From Halomontanus rarus (GTDB lineage Archaea; Halobacteriota; Halobacteria; Halobacteriales; Natrialbaceae), in NCBI RefSeq assembly GCF_029338335.1, contig NZ_CP119799.1: a DNA stretch of 64,000 nt; one strand, given 5' to 3'. How positions within the stretch are numbered: position 1 is the first letter of the stretch; every line of letters begins with the position of its first letter. This document shows, one piece after another, positions 34,604-44,295 of this stretch. Under the pieces are notes generated by a model. The model was not told the origin of the DNA. It was given only the letters and a program-made list of their open reading frames with translations, and searched no databases. Position numbers and translations under genes: made by a program.

Positions 34604-35646
34604 GGTTGCGTTTTGTCTGAGGTCGTTCGGGTGGACGATACACCGGCTGGCGGCTCGCTATCCTCACCGCCGGTGAACTTCGCGTGGCGGGCCCGCACTC
34701 GCGGATTGAAGACGCGATCCATCCCCTGGGAGAAGAGGATGAGGCCGAACGAAAGTAAGACGACCGCGCCCATCGGGATGAACAGCCAGTGGGCGCTCTG
34801 AAGGGCGTACAGGGCTCCGCCGGTCTCGTACGCCAAGTTCATCGTCACGCCCCAGTTGAGGTTGCTGAACGGGAGGATGCCAAGGAAGTACAGCGCGACG
34901 GAGCCGAAGATGACGCCCCGGGCCGCTGCGACGAAGTTGACCATGATGTACGGCATGAGATTCGGCAGAATATCCTCGTAGACGATGGTTCGCGTCGGTA
35001 TGCCCATCGCCCGCGACGCTTCCACGTACTCCTCGTCCCGTAGGGTGAGCACCTGCGAGCGCAATGCTCGTGCCAGACCGGCCCAGGCGTTGATGGTGAG
35101 AACGATCCCGATGAGGTAGGGATTCTCCGGTTCGAGGATGGCGGCCAGCACGATGATCAACGGCAGGCCGGGTATCGTCATCGTGATGTCCGTGATGGTC
35201 ATCATAACTCGGTCGAAGAAGCCGCCCTTATACCCCGAGAAGAGGCCGATTACGGTCGCCATGGCGACCGTGAAGACGCCGCCTGCGAGGATCATACGGA
35301 GCATGTTCGGCGTCGCGTGAACGATCAGCCCGAGCATGTCTTGACCGAGGCCGTCGGTGCCGAGCGGGTGGGTAAGGTCCTGGAACGGCATGAGCATCGC
35401 CGGCCCCTGATTCGAGTGCGGTGTTTCGACGAGGAGCGTGGCGGCGGTCCCCATGAACAGGTACAAAAGGATGATGAGCGTGCCAACCCGGGCGCGCCAA
35501 TCGCTCCAGATGATCCGGACCGGGGCCAGGATCGCCTCATCGATGAATTGCTTAGCCCAGTCCAAGCGCGTAATCTCCACGTCGGCGGTCACCTCGACGG
35601 CCATCTGTGCCTCCGTCTCGCCGCCGTCGGTTTCAGTACGCTTCAC
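34600..35646 (-). CDS. Dpp/Opp-type ABC transporter permease (DppC-like)
   Basis: This integral membrane permease of 348 aa has an N-terminal cytosolic stretch, a first helix (VGTLIILLYLFMGTAATLLV), and the inner-membrane component domain with the EAA loop EYVEASRAMGIPTRTIVYEDILPN. The start is the GTG at 35646, because GGAGGTGA with a 5-nt spacer precedes it. This overlaps the end of the DppB-like gene by 14 nt. It should form the membrane channel with the DppB-like protein. Confidence 0.93.
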   Translation of the reverse strand: MKRTETDGGETEAQMAVEVTADVEITRLDWAKQFIDEAILAPVRIIWSDWRARVGTLIILLYLFMGTAATLLVETPHSNQGPAMLMPFQDLTHPLGTDGLGQDMLGLIVHATPNMLRMILAGGVFTVAMATVIGLFSGYKGGFFDRVMMTITDITMTIPGLPLIIVLAAILEPENPYLIGIVLTINAWAGLARALRSQVLTLRDEEYVEASRAMGIPTRTIVYEDILPNLMPYIMVNFVAAARGVIFGSVALYFLGILPFSNLNWGVTMNLAYETGGALYALQSAHWLFIPMGAVVLLSFGLILFSQGMDRVFNPRVRARHAKFTGGEDSEPPAGVSSTRTTSDKTQP

Positions 35647-36655
35647 GTTCCTCACCTCCCGAGCCCGCCCGCGGGTCAATCTTACCGTACGTCAGGTCTG
35701 CGATATAGATCCCGATGACGACGGCGACGGTGATCAGGATGAATCCGCCCATCATCAGCGGGTAGTCGCGGGCCCCGATCGATCTGAACAGGTACCACCC
35801 CACCCCCGGGTAGGTGAAAATCTCCTCTAAGATGATCGAGCCTCCGAAGACGGTACCTATCGAGATCATGAACGTCGTGTACATCGGCAATACGGCGTTA
35901 CGGCCGACGTACTGTAGCGCGAGCCGTCGTTCCGAGAGGCCACGAAGCCGCGCGGCGTGGAGGTAATCCGCGCCCAGGATCTGGATGCTGTTCCCGCGCA
36001 TGGCGACGGCGACGCCGCCGAACCCGGTGATCACCATCGAGACGATCGGAAGAATTGCGTGGTGGAGGACGCCGAGGAAGAAGGACAGGTTGAGCCCTCG
36101 AACCGTATCCGGATCGACCCGTCCGCCGGTCGGGAATAACGACAGTTGGTACGCGAAGACGTAGAGCAGCACGATTGCCGCGACGTAGAACGGTATCGAG
36201 TTGAGCAAGATCGATATCAACGTCGACGAGACGTCGAACCGGCTAGACTCGTAGTAAGCCATCAGCGCCCCCAACACGATCCCGATGAAGAATCCGAGGA
36301 ACAGCGACGCCGACATGATGAACACCGTCCACGGGATGGCTGCAGCGATGATGTCGGAAACCGGCATCTGGTACCAGATCGAGATGCCGAAATCGCCGGT
36401 GAACACGGATGTCATGTACGAAATGTACTGCTCCCAGATGGGCTCGTCTGGGCTGACGTTAGTATAGGTTTCGACCAGCGCGTTCACCTGTGCCGGATCT
36501 ACCGTCTCCTCGCCTGTTTGAACCTCCTGTGCCATCTGAGCGCGAAGGTAATCGACGGGCCCTCCCGGCATGAACCGAATCAACACGAACGACAACGTGA
36601 CCACGGCGTAGATTGTGATGAGAGACTGTACTGTTCGGTTCACGTAGTAATTCAT
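35633..36655 (-). CDS. Dpp/Opp-type ABC transporter permease (DppB-like)
   Basis: A permease of 340 aa from the ATG at 36655 (MNYYVNRTVQSLITIYAVVTLSFVLIRFMPGG, shown for the start only). It has the DppB hallmark first helix followed by a large extracytoplasmic loop, and a C-terminal permease domain with YLHAARLRGLSERRLALQYV as the EAA loop. An in-frame GTG at 36679 is an alternative start but the ATG fits the family N-terminus better. The binding-protein gene lies 174 nt upstream. Confidence 0.92.
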   Translation of the reverse strand: MNYYVNRTVQSLITIYAVVTLSFVLIRFMPGGPVDYLRAQMAQEVQTGEETVDPAQVNALVETYTNVSPDEPIWEQYISYMTSVFTGDFGISIWYQMPVSDIIAAAIPWTVFIMSASLFLGFFIGIVLGALMAYYESSRFDVSSTLISILLNSIPFYVAAIVLLYVFAYQLSLFPTGGRVDPDTVRGLNLSFFLGVLHHAILPIVSMVITGFGGVAVAMRGNSIQILGADYLHAARLRGLSERRLALQYVGRNAVLPMYTTFMISIGTVFGGSIILEEIFTYPGVGWYLFRSIGARDYPLMMGGFILITVAVVIGIYIADLTYGKIDPRAGSGGEEREAY

Positions 36656-36829
36656 CTGTATGTCTACCGAAGAAGGCACCTTCTAGAACATAAAGGTTAA
36701 TCATATCTTCAAATTCGTCCGGGACGAACTTTCTGATCTCGGATAGTTCGAGAACGCTGACGGTAAGGCGATATCCGGCGGATCGCGGCGCTTCGAAAGA
36801 GAACCGGACGACCGGGAATGGCCTACCCG

Positions 36830-38668
36830 TTATTCGGCTAGGACGTGGCCTTTCTTCAGCAGGAAGTGGATCATCTGCTGGGCCTCGGGAGCGTCTTGGC
36901 CGGGGAGGTCCCAACCGTCGTCGTTGAGGAAGTAGTGTCCCCAGTTCTCCCACGTGGGGATGAACGGCAGTTCCTGATTGTACGCCCAGGCGAGCGTGGT
37001 CATGAGTTCCTGGACCTCATCATCGTCGGTGGCGCGTCCAAGATCCGAGACGAGTTCCTGGACATTGAGCGTCTCGAGGTCGCCGTCGGGATCGCCGACG
37101 GGCATCGGCACCTCAATCTCGGTCGGGCGGCTCGCCGCATTGAGTTCGGTCGAGTCGTTCCAGGTGTACTCCCAGTTAGTGAACGGGTGCGGACTGATCG
37201 TCCACGCCCAGGTCAGGATGTCGAAGTCGCCTTCTGGTTGGGAGGAGCCGTAGAGGGTCGTCGCCTCTTCCGTGGTGATGCTCGCGTCCATCCCAAATTC
37301 CTGGAGCTGGCTGGAGACTGTCTCCATGCCGCGCACGGAATCGCTGTGGCCCGCGGTCACCTTGATGTTGACCTCGAACTCTTCGTCGTTTGGGGTGTAC
37401 CAGGTGCCGTCTTCTTCGTAGAACCCTTCGCCTTCGAGTAATTCTCTCGCTCGCTCTTCGTCGGTCTCGTACTGGGAGAAGTTCTCGAGTTCGTCGCCGA
37501 CGTTGTCTTCCGGGACGCCGCGGTCAACGCCGCCGATGCCGGTCGGGGTTTCGACGTGCCAGTACTCGGAGGCGTTATCGGCCGCCAACTCCCGGTCGAT
37601 CGCGTACGCCAACGCCTGACGGACCTGCCGGTTAGAGAACCACTCGTGGTCGTAATTGAAACAAAGGCCGAACCCGACGAACGGTACCCACATGTACCGG
37701 AGGATGTTGTCCGGAAGCGTCGCCCGAACCTCCTCGGGCATCGCGACCGCGGCAGCGTCTTGCTCGCCCTCGCGAATCGATTGCCAATTCCCTTCGTTTC
37801 CTGGGTTGTGCATCAACTGGACGCCGTTGAAGTTGATCTGCTCGGCATTTGGGTGCCCCTCGTGGACGGACAGTCGGACACGGCGCTCCTGGATTTCCTC
37901 GGGCGCGAAGACCGAGTGGCCGACAAGCTCCTCCTCGCGGTGGCTCTGCAGGTCCGCGACGATCTCGTCCTCCTCGTCCTCACCAGCAGCTTCGAGATCT
38001 TCGAGCCACTCCTCGTACTGCTCTTGTTTCCCCATCGGCGTGCCGGTCAGGACCGTGTCCCAGAACACGACGGGGTTCGCGTCGCCCTCGATGGTCATCT
38101 CGATCCGCTGGTCCTCGACGGCCTCAGCCTCGGAGATGTAGTCCCAGAGGGCGTCGCCAAAGTACTCGTCGATTCGCCACTGTGTGACGATGTCGTTGGC
38201 GGTGACCTGATCGCCATTGTGCCACGTCTGCTCGCGGAGTTCGACGTACGCGGTATCGTCCTCGAGCCCCCAGTCGGTCGCGAGGGCGGCGTCGAACTCG
38301 CCGGAAACCCCGTTGTAGTACGCCAGCGGGTCGTGGGTGAACGAGTTGAGGTGACCGTCCTGGTTGGTCGGATTCCATGGGTTGAACTGGACGTCGGTCG
38401 GCACCTCGCCCATGTGCGACCTGAACCACTGATCGACGTGATCCGTATCGGAGTCCCCATTTCCGTTGCCATTCCCGTTTTCGTTGCCGTTTCCACTTCC
38501 ATTGCCGGTATCGTCACCTTCGGCCTCTGGGTCTTCGCCGACGCAGCCGGCGAAGCCTGCCGCTGCACCCGATACTGCCAACGTTTCTAAGAATTTTCGC
38601 CGGGATCTTCGAGACAGCGTCCAGCTACCCGTAGCTGGTCGGTCCTCGTGACGGTTGTTCTGCGCCAT
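36830..38668 (-). CDS. Dpp/Opp-type ABC transporter substrate-binding lipoprotein
   Basis: This 612-aa protein has a Tat signal (SRRSRRKFLETLAVSG), a lipobox (GFAGC), a Gly/Asn-rich linker, and the SBP_bac_5 fold with DAALATDWGLEDDTAYVELR, WHNGDQVTANDIVTQW and FSNRQVRQALAYAIDRE. It is anchored outside the cell and delivers the substrate to the permeases. The start ATG follows a GGAG at a 7-nt spacer. Peptide-type transporters of this family carry oligosaccharides in other archaea and in Thermotoga, and the surrounding glycosidases support that. Confidence 0.95.
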   Translation of the reverse strand: MAQNNRHEDRPATGSWTLSRRSRRKFLETLAVSGAAAGFAGCVGEDPEAEGDDTGNGSGNGNENGNGNGNGDSDTDHVDQWFRSHMGEVPTDVQFNPWNPTNQDGHLNSFTHDPLAYYNGVSGEFDAALATDWGLEDDTAYVELREQTWHNGDQVTANDIVTQWRIDEYFGDALWDYISEAEAVEDQRIEMTIEGDANPVVFWDTVLTGTPMGKQEQYEEWLEDLEAAGEDEEDEIVADLQSHREEELVGHSVFAPEEIQERRVRLSVHEGHPNAEQINFNGVQLMHNPGNEGNWQSIREGEQDAAAVAMPEEVRATLPDNILRYMWVPFVGFGLCFNYDHEWFSNRQVRQALAYAIDRELAADNASEYWHVETPTGIGGVDRGVPEDNVGDELENFSQYETDEERARELLEGEGFYEEDGTWYTPNDEEFEVNIKVTAGHSDSVRGMETVSSQLQEFGMDASITTEEATTLYGSSQPEGDFDILTWAWTISPHPFTNWEYTWNDSTELNAASRPTEIEVPMPVGDPDGDLETLNVQELVSDLGRATDDDEVQELMTTLAWAYNQELPFIPTWENWGHYFLNDDGWDLPGQDAPEAQQMIHFLLKKGHVLAE

Positions 38669-38815
38669 TTAGTATCTCCATCTGAATTGTGCGGACTTGG
38701 ATTACATATTTCTATCGCAAACGATCATGTATGACACAAGTAAGTTCGACGGTAACGACGAAAGAACACAATTCGGGCCAATCGATGATCGGTAACAAGA
38801 CCAGAGTCGATTTCG

Positions 38816-39661
38816 CTACTCGTCGAGACAGCCTGCGCTTCGAACCCGTTCGTTCATCTCTCGAGCCCGTTCGTTGTAGGTGTCCGTACCCGCGAAGTCC
38901 ATCGATTCGGCGCCGTCTCCGTAGACCGGCCACGGCTGATACGTGTTCACATCGGGTTCCGGTTCGCCTCGCAGCATAAGCGCCGCTTCCCAAGGATCCT
39001 CCGTAATGCTCGTTGTCGCCGGAATGTACCGGATCGTCAATCCGCGACGCCAGGTGTACGAATCGTTGTTTTCGGAGCCGTGGAGGATATTGGGGTGGTG
39101 GAGAGAGACGTCGCCGGGTTCAAGTTCCACGGGAACGGCGTCGGACTCGTCGATCTCCATGTCGATTTCTGAACTAAGGACGTTGTCGACTTCCGTATTC
39201 TCTTTGATCTCTCGGAGTTCGAGCGTCTGCGTTCCGGGTATCACCTGCATGCAACCGTTCGACGGCCGGGTCTGGTCCAAGGCGAGCCAGATCGTTACCA
39301 CGTCCTCCTTCGGTTCGAGTGGCCAGTAGACCCCGTCTTGGTGCCACAGGACTGGCTGTCCGTCGCCCGGCGGCTTGGCGATGTAGTGAGAGGAGAAGAG
39401 GGCGATGTCCGGCCCGATAAACTCCTCGACGGTATCGAGCAGTCGATCGTCGCTCACCAACCGCACCCAGAACGGGTCGGTCGGCACGAGATCCTGAGTC
39501 AGTTCCTCCGGGCGCTTGTCGGGATTCTGTTCGAGCAACCAGTCGATGTGGTCGCGCGCCTCGTCCACGAGCGTATCGTCGATCGCATTGGAAACCGTCG
39601 AGTACCCCTCGTCGGTGTACTGCTCGTACGCCTCGCTGATCCTCACACTACTGTATGGCAT
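38816..39661 (-). CDS. Phytanoyl-CoA dioxygenase (PhyH) family protein 2
   Basis: This 281-aa protein shows the PhyH pattern: YTDEGYSTVSNAIDD near the start, a metal-binding H-x-D (LWHQDGVYWPL), the segment PSNGCMQVIPGTQ, a distal His in VSLHHPNILHGSENN and an Arg in RRGLTIRYIP. The ATG at 39661 lies about 28 nt after a GTATTTAG TATA-like stretch (leaderless); a TTG at 39673 was rejected. It follows the ABC operon on the same strand direction and lies 147 nt upstream of it in the plus coordinate sense, so it may be read separately. Confidence 0.88.
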   Translation of the reverse strand: MPYSSVRISEAYEQYTDEGYSTVSNAIDDTLVDEARDHIDWLLEQNPDKRPEELTQDLVPTDPFWVRLVSDDRLLDTVEEFIGPDIALFSSHYIAKPPGDGQPVLWHQDGVYWPLEPKEDVVTIWLALDQTRPSNGCMQVIPGTQTLELREIKENTEVDNVLSSEIDMEIDESDAVPVELEPGDVSLHHPNILHGSENNDSYTWRRGLTIRYIPATTSITEDPWEAALMLRGEPEPDVNTYQPWPVYGDGAESMDFAGTDTYNERAREMNERVRSAGCLDE

Positions 39662-39822
39662 AGTAGAAAACAAGAAACCGTACCGCTAAATACGTAACTT
39701 AACGAATCAGACACTTGTCGTCGGCAGACACGTCGTCGAACGCGGTTCGCGGTCTCGGAGGAGCCTCACCGACAGGGTTCGGTACCCCTCCCACCTGCAG
39801 GATGTCTTGGAACCGTCCCGAT
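39662..39822. promoter_or_regulatory. Promoter side of PhyH gene 2 and end of the FAH remnant
   Basis: This short region carries the TATA-like stretch GTATTTAG (39685-39692, minus strand) of the PhyH gene. No other feature is evident. Confidence 0.4.
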
Positions 39823-40071
39823 TCACTCGACGACGTGGACCAGCGTGCCGACGCCCTCCACCTCGATCTCGACGGTGTCTCCGCCGGCGAGCGGCCCGGC
39901 GACGTGGTCGCCATGGGGACGGGAGCGCTTCGAGGCGGTTGAAATCGGCGAGTTCTGGCTTTTGGAGACGCCCGCAAAACCTAGCTGCGGCTGGGATGGC
40001 GCCCTCGAGCGGATCGCCACGTGGGCGATTCTCCAGGAGACCGCGACCGATTGGCGACTCTGGTTCGACAC
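39823..40071 (-). pseudogene. C-terminal remnant of a fumarylacetoacetate hydrolase (FAH) family protein
   Basis: The last 30 residues of this frame read HGDHVAGPLAGGDTVEIEVE followed by GVGTLVHVVE, which matches the end of FAH/2-oxo-hepta-3-ene-dioate hydratase family proteins (typically PLxxGDTVEVEIEGIGTL). The upstream part of the frame (VSNQSRQSVAV) shows no homology and is preceded by a stop. The rest of the gene is deleted or scrambled up to the GH172 gene at 40285. FAH enzymes often act late in sugar-acid pathways, so a pathway step may have been lost here. Confidence 0.55.
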
Positions 40072-40284
40072 TCAGCGTCGGAAACGTAAGGACCGCAGCG
40101 TGATCGATCGAGAACGTGACCCGGGTGTACGGGAGCGGAGCCGCAGTGCCAGGAGATCTTCGATTACGGCGTGTTCGTCGATCCGGGTCCAGCGGAGCGT
40201 TCGCGGACCGCTACGGCGAGCGCCGCGGCCACCAGAGGGGGCCGACCGGGAGGACTATATGCAGCATGTACGAACTCGGGGCGT

Positions 40285-41334
40285 ATGCATCCCGCACGCG
40301 ACACGCGTTCACTGACTCGTATCGTCGACGAGCGGAGCCGGTCGATCACCGCCGAGAATCCGGACGGCGCGGTCGGCGCGGGCGGTCAGGCGGCGAGCGA
40401 CCTCGGCGTCGGCCGCAAGGGACGACCGTGCATTACGATCCCCGAGGGCGAAACGGAGACGATCGCCGAGATTGACGGCCCCGGCGAGATCCGCCACATC
40501 TGGCTCACGCTCCCGGATTCGACGGACGCCGGCGACTACATCCTCCGAGATCTCGTCCTCCGGATGTACTGGGACGGCGAAGACGAGCCGTCGGTCGAGG
40601 TTCCGATCGGTGATTTCTTCTGCAGCGGGTTCGGCGAGCGGGCTCGCGTAAACTCCGAGCTGGTAGTCGCAGCGCCGGACGGCGGCCTCAACTGTTACTT
40701 CCCGATGCCGTTCGCCGACGAGGCGCGTATCACGGTCGAATCCGAACACCCCGCCGACGTTCCCGGCTTCTACTACCAGATCGACTACGCGCTGCTCGAG
40801 GCGCTGCCCGCGGATACCGCCTACTTCCACGCGCAGTGGCGGCGGGGCAATCCCGTTTCGCGAGGGAGGGACCACGCGATCCTCGACGGCGTCGAGGGCG
40901 AGGGTACGTTCCTCGGAACGTACCTGGCGTGGACCGCGCTGTCGGATCATTGGTGGGGTGAAGGAGAGGTGAAGGTCTACCTCGACGGCGACGAGGAGTT
41001 CCCGACGATCTGTGGCACCGGTACCGAAGACTACGTCGGCGGCGCGTGGTGTTTCGGTGACGACGAAACGTTCTCTTCGCCGTACCTGGGATATCCTCAC
41101 TCCTCGGGCACCGACGGCGCCGTCGACAACCACGGCCTCTACCGCTGGCACGTCCCCGATCCGATTCGATTCACCGAGAACCTCCGGGTGACGATCCAGC
41201 AGATCGGCGCGAACCACAAGGAAGGGTACTTCGAGCGCTCAGACGATATCTCTTCGGTCGGTTACTGGTACCAGCGCGAACCCCATGCCCCGTTTCCCGA
41301 CCTTCCACGACGGCGCGAGCGGCGACCGAGATGA
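40285..41334 (+). CDS. GH172 (DUF2961) family glycoside hydrolase
   Basis: This 349-aa protein has the DUF2961 pattern: ARDTRSLTRIVDERSRSITAENPDG (in part), IDGPGEIRHIWLTLPDS, LVLRMYWDGEDEPSVEVPIGDFF, NCYFPMPF, YYQIDYALLE and GTGTEDYVGGAWCFG. GH172 contains alpha-D-arabinofuranosidases and difructose-anhydride enzymes. I chose the ATG at 40285 because CTATAT at about 40254-40260 lies some 27 nt upstream, and because the homology starts there. An alternative ATG at 40171 adds a non-homologous stretch. It ends with the family-typical WYQREPHAPFPDLP. Exact sugar is unknown. Confidence 0.87.
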   Translation: MHPARDTRSLTRIVDERSRSITAENPDGAVGAGGQAASDLGVGRKGRPCITIPEGETETIAEIDGPGEIRHIWLTLPDSTDAGDYILRDLVLRMYWDGEDEPSVEVPIGDFFCSGFGERARVNSELVVAAPDGGLNCYFPMPFADEARITVESEHPADVPGFYYQIDYALLEALPADTAYFHAQWRRGNPVSRGRDHAILDGVEGEGTFLGTYLAWTALSDHWWGEGEVKVYLDGDEEFPTICGTGTEDYVGGAWCFGDDETFSSPYLGYPHSSGTDGAVDNHGLYRWHVPDPIRFTENLRVTIQQIGANHKEGYFERSDDISSVGYWYQREPHAPFPDLPRRRERRPR

Positions 41335-41420
41335 GAGGGAATCGCCACACTCCGGTCCGCGCGCTGTCCCGGAGAATGGTCCCTCACGTCGATGTCAGCG
41401 TCGAAGGGGGGAGAAGGAAG

Positions 41421-42382
41421 TTACTTCGAAGAGAGGTGATCCTCGAGAACTTCGAGGTAGACCATCCCTTCGTCGGTCGAAGGTTCGACCGAAGAGCCTT
41501 CGAACCACTCGTTTAACGAGGTGACGAAGGCCGTGTCGATGTCATCGTCAACGAATTCGCGGGCTCGGTCGCACATATCCGCGAAGCGCTTCGGGTCCCG
41601 AGAGAGCACCGGTGGGGCTCACGACCGGAAACGTGGGTTATCCGCGTGTCGTCGTAGCCGGGCATCACCTGGAGGATGAACGCGGTCCCCCGATCCGCGC
41701 ACGCGTCGTGCCACTCCGCGTAGGCTCGCATCACTCGATCGACGAATTCGATATCGTCGATGTCCTCACGGGGTTTACACGACGAGTACGTTGTGACGGC
41801 GTCGAAGGCATCGAGGCGCTCGCGTTGCCCCTCCGTCGGGTCGGTCCAGTCGTGGACCGACCCGAAGTTGACGACGAGATAGGGATCCGCCTCGATGTTG
41901 GCTTTCGCCTCGGCGAACGCCGCCTCGAGATCGCCCTCGTACGCGAGCGAGAAGAACATGAAGATGACGGGGCGACCGTAGTAGGGTTCGCCGAAGAACT
42001 GATCCTCGAAGTACCGGAAGTAGTCGGCGAGTCGCTCTCGATTGACCGCATCGTCGAAGTTGACCGCGCCTTCATCCCACTCCAGCAGTCCCGCCGATTC
42101 AAAGAGCACGGAGAACTCTACGTTGTCGGTGGCATCCGCGGCGCAGAAGGATTCGAATACGTCGTCGGAAACGTGATTTCGAGCCCACCACGACATCCAC
42201 CACCAGTTTATCCCGTGTTCGAGGGACCACTCGGCGTGGCGAGCCAGGATCTCCTCGTCGCGCACGTCGTAGATTTCGAGTTCGGGCGCTACCGTACAGT
42301 CGGAGCGCCAATCGCCGTCGAGTTCCCGAACTCTTCTGGGACCAGCCACGTGACGTAATGGGCTCCGATCTGCGTAGGGCAT
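41421..42382 (-). pseudogene. GH99-like (WbsX-type) hydrolase, frameshifted
   Basis: This is a second copy of the protein at 3457-4476. Matching segments include INWWWMSWWARN, FSVLFESAGLLEW, FMFFSLAYEGDLEAA and YDDTRITHV. Near 41610 the frame breaks: the C-terminal part (VLSRDPKRFADM to TSLNEWFEGSSVEPSTDEG) continues in another frame, as expected from loss of one base. Near the start the conserved IGAHYVTWLVPEEF is read in a different frame from what follows (42330-42365), so a second shift is likely there. Either shift abolishes the enzyme unless they are sequencing errors. Confidence 0.88.
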
Positions 42383-42473
42383 ACGTTACAGTCCCGTTCC
42401 GAAAGACGTCAACCCCTTGCTAGTTCGATGAGATGATGTCACGAAGGGTCGATTGGGCAGTCGACCCGTCGGG

Positions 42474-43643
42474 TCACCAATCCGCGACGCTGCCATCGGG
42501 ATTCCGCGGCGACGGGAGCGGTTGGGATTCGTACTCGAACTCGCGGGCCCGTTCTACGTCCACGGTCACGCCGAGACCCGGTTCGTCGGGGACGTCGAGG
42601 CCGCCCGTTCCGTCGACGAGCGTCGCTCCGCCGGAGAACACGTCGTGTACCTCCGGGTTCCACAAGGGTAACTCCTCGCGGTCGTAGGACGGGCGAGCGT
42701 ACTCGGGGAGTTCTTGAACGCCGAAGTTCGCAAGCGAGAGATCGAGATGGACCGTCGCGGCGAGTCCGATCGGAGAGATATCGGAGGGGCCGTGAAACGC
42801 CGTGCGAACGTGGTGGAGTTCCGCAACTGCGGCGAGCTTGTCGGCTGCAGTGATGCCCCCGACGTGAACGACGTCTGCTCGCACGAAGTCGATCAGTTCG
42901 CGCTCTACAAGCGGCAGTTGCTCCCAGGGGTCGGTAGCGAGTTCACCCACCGCAAGCGGCGTCCCCGATCCGCGGACCGTTTCGAGGGCGTCGGGGTTCT
43001 CTGGACGGACAGGGTCCTCGAGGAAGAACAGCCCAACGTCCTCGAGTCGTCGGGCCAACCTGGCCGCCTCGACGGGCGTCGCCCGACCGTGAACGTCGAG
43101 TAAGAGGTTCGGCTCCCGGCCGAGTTCCTCGCGAACCCGACGAACGACGTTGACGACCGCATCGAGATCCAGGTACTCCTCGGACTCGCCGTGTGGGTTG
43201 ACACGGAGGTGCTCGATGCCGTGATCGAGCGCCGCCTCGCAGTTCGCGACGATGGTTTCTGCATCGGGTCCACCGCAGTGCTCGTAGACCGAGGCGTACT
43301 CGCGAGTGCGACCGCCGAGGAGGTCGTAGACCGGCATCTCAGCCGCCTTTCCTTTGAGATCCCAGAGGGCGACGTCGACGCCCGACAGCGCCGTATTCAA
43401 CACCGGGCCGCCTCGCCAGTACGTGTGTCTGAACACCGACTGCCAGACGTCCTCGATACGCCGGGGATCCTTACCCAACAGTTCGGGGAGAACGTGGTCT
43501 CTGAGAGCGGTTTCGACGGCTTTCTCTCGGCCGTTGAGCGTCGCGTCGCCCCAGCCGACGAGGCCGACGTCGGTCTCGAGGCGAACGAGGACGTAGTTTC
43601 GGCCCGGTTTGGTGGTAATCACTTCGGCGTCGACGAGTTCCAT
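42474..43643 (-). CDS. ManD/RspA-like sugar-acid dehydratase (enolase superfamily)
   Basis: This 389-aa protein belongs to the mannonate dehydratase (ManD)-like branch. It has LLDVHGRATP (Asp183 and His185), FLEDP (Glu209), VGEL (Glu234) and FHGPSDISPIG (His284, Asp288), plus a cap with LVGWGDATLNGRE. ManD-type enzymes dehydrate D-mannonate or D-gluconate to 2-keto-3-deoxygluconate; others of the group act on galactonate or altronate. It may compensate for the broken UxuA-type mannonate dehydratase at 11333-12306. The neighbours on its right are PhyH 3 and the second IclR gene. Confidence 0.87.
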   Translation of the reverse strand: MELVDAEVITTKPGRNYVLVRLETDVGLVGWGDATLNGREKAVETALRDHVLPELLGKDPRRIEDVWQSVFRHTYWRGGPVLNTALSGVDVALWDLKGKAAEMPVYDLLGGRTREYASVYEHCGGPDAETIVANCEAALDHGIEHLRVNPHGESEEYLDLDAVVNVVRRVREELGREPNLLLDVHGRATPVEAARLARRLEDVGLFFLEDPVRPENPDALETVRGSGTPLAVGELATDPWEQLPLVERELIDFVRADVVHVGGITAADKLAAVAELHHVRTAFHGPSDISPIGLAATVHLDLSLANFGVQELPEYARPSYDREELPLWNPEVHDVFSGGATLVDGTGGLDVPDEPGLGVTVDVERAREFEYESQPLPSPRNPDGSVADW

Positions 43644-44295
43644 GCTACCGAGTAGCGGTGACGATCGTGAAATACCTTCCGACCGCCGCTAGAAGCGCTC
43701 TCAGGGTCCGTCGACGAGCGCCGGTCCCGTTCGATCTCGAGCAGTCGCTCGCGCTTCATCGACCCTTCCGAACGCGATAGCGAGGCGCTCTCGATCTGAC
43801 CGGTGTCGAGCGTGACCCAGGGATCGTCGTTGCCTCGGCCCGGTCGGAATCTTTCGGACGAGACGACTATCTATCAGTCCACTGAACAGAGACGGCCGAG
43901 TCGATCGCGCTGGTCGATGTGTCTGCCAGATTCGGTTCGACTAACACCGCGTTCGAACCATCCGCTTCCGTCGCCGTTCGAGCCGCTCACCTCGATTCAG
44001 CCCCACAGATACCCGCCGTGTCCGGGTGATCGTCACGGTTCGGTCATGCCGTCCGTCCCATTCGACGAGCGGGCGGGCTATCGCCCACACCCGGTCGGGA
44101 AAGCCGGAACGCTCGTCGGTTGACGCCACGGGCCGATTCGGCGGTCCGACGATGTTACTCGGCTACGTCCATCGTAGCGCTACGGCGGCATGGAACTCAC
44201 GCGCGATGATCACGGCGAAACTGCGCCCGGAGGCCGGCGGTGTGAAATCGCTTCCGTCGGAACTTTTATTCGAGCACCCGTCAACTATACGCGCT
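43644..44295. other. Intergenic region upstream of PhyH gene 3
   Basis: No convincing gene is present. TTTATT at about 44266-44271 lies about 27 nt before the ATG at 44296. The rest has only short frames. Confidence 0.4.

Noticed and set aside
44026..44295. 90-residue N-terminal extension of PhyH protein 3
   Set aside because: No PhyH homology; a TATA-like box fits a leaderless start at 44296.
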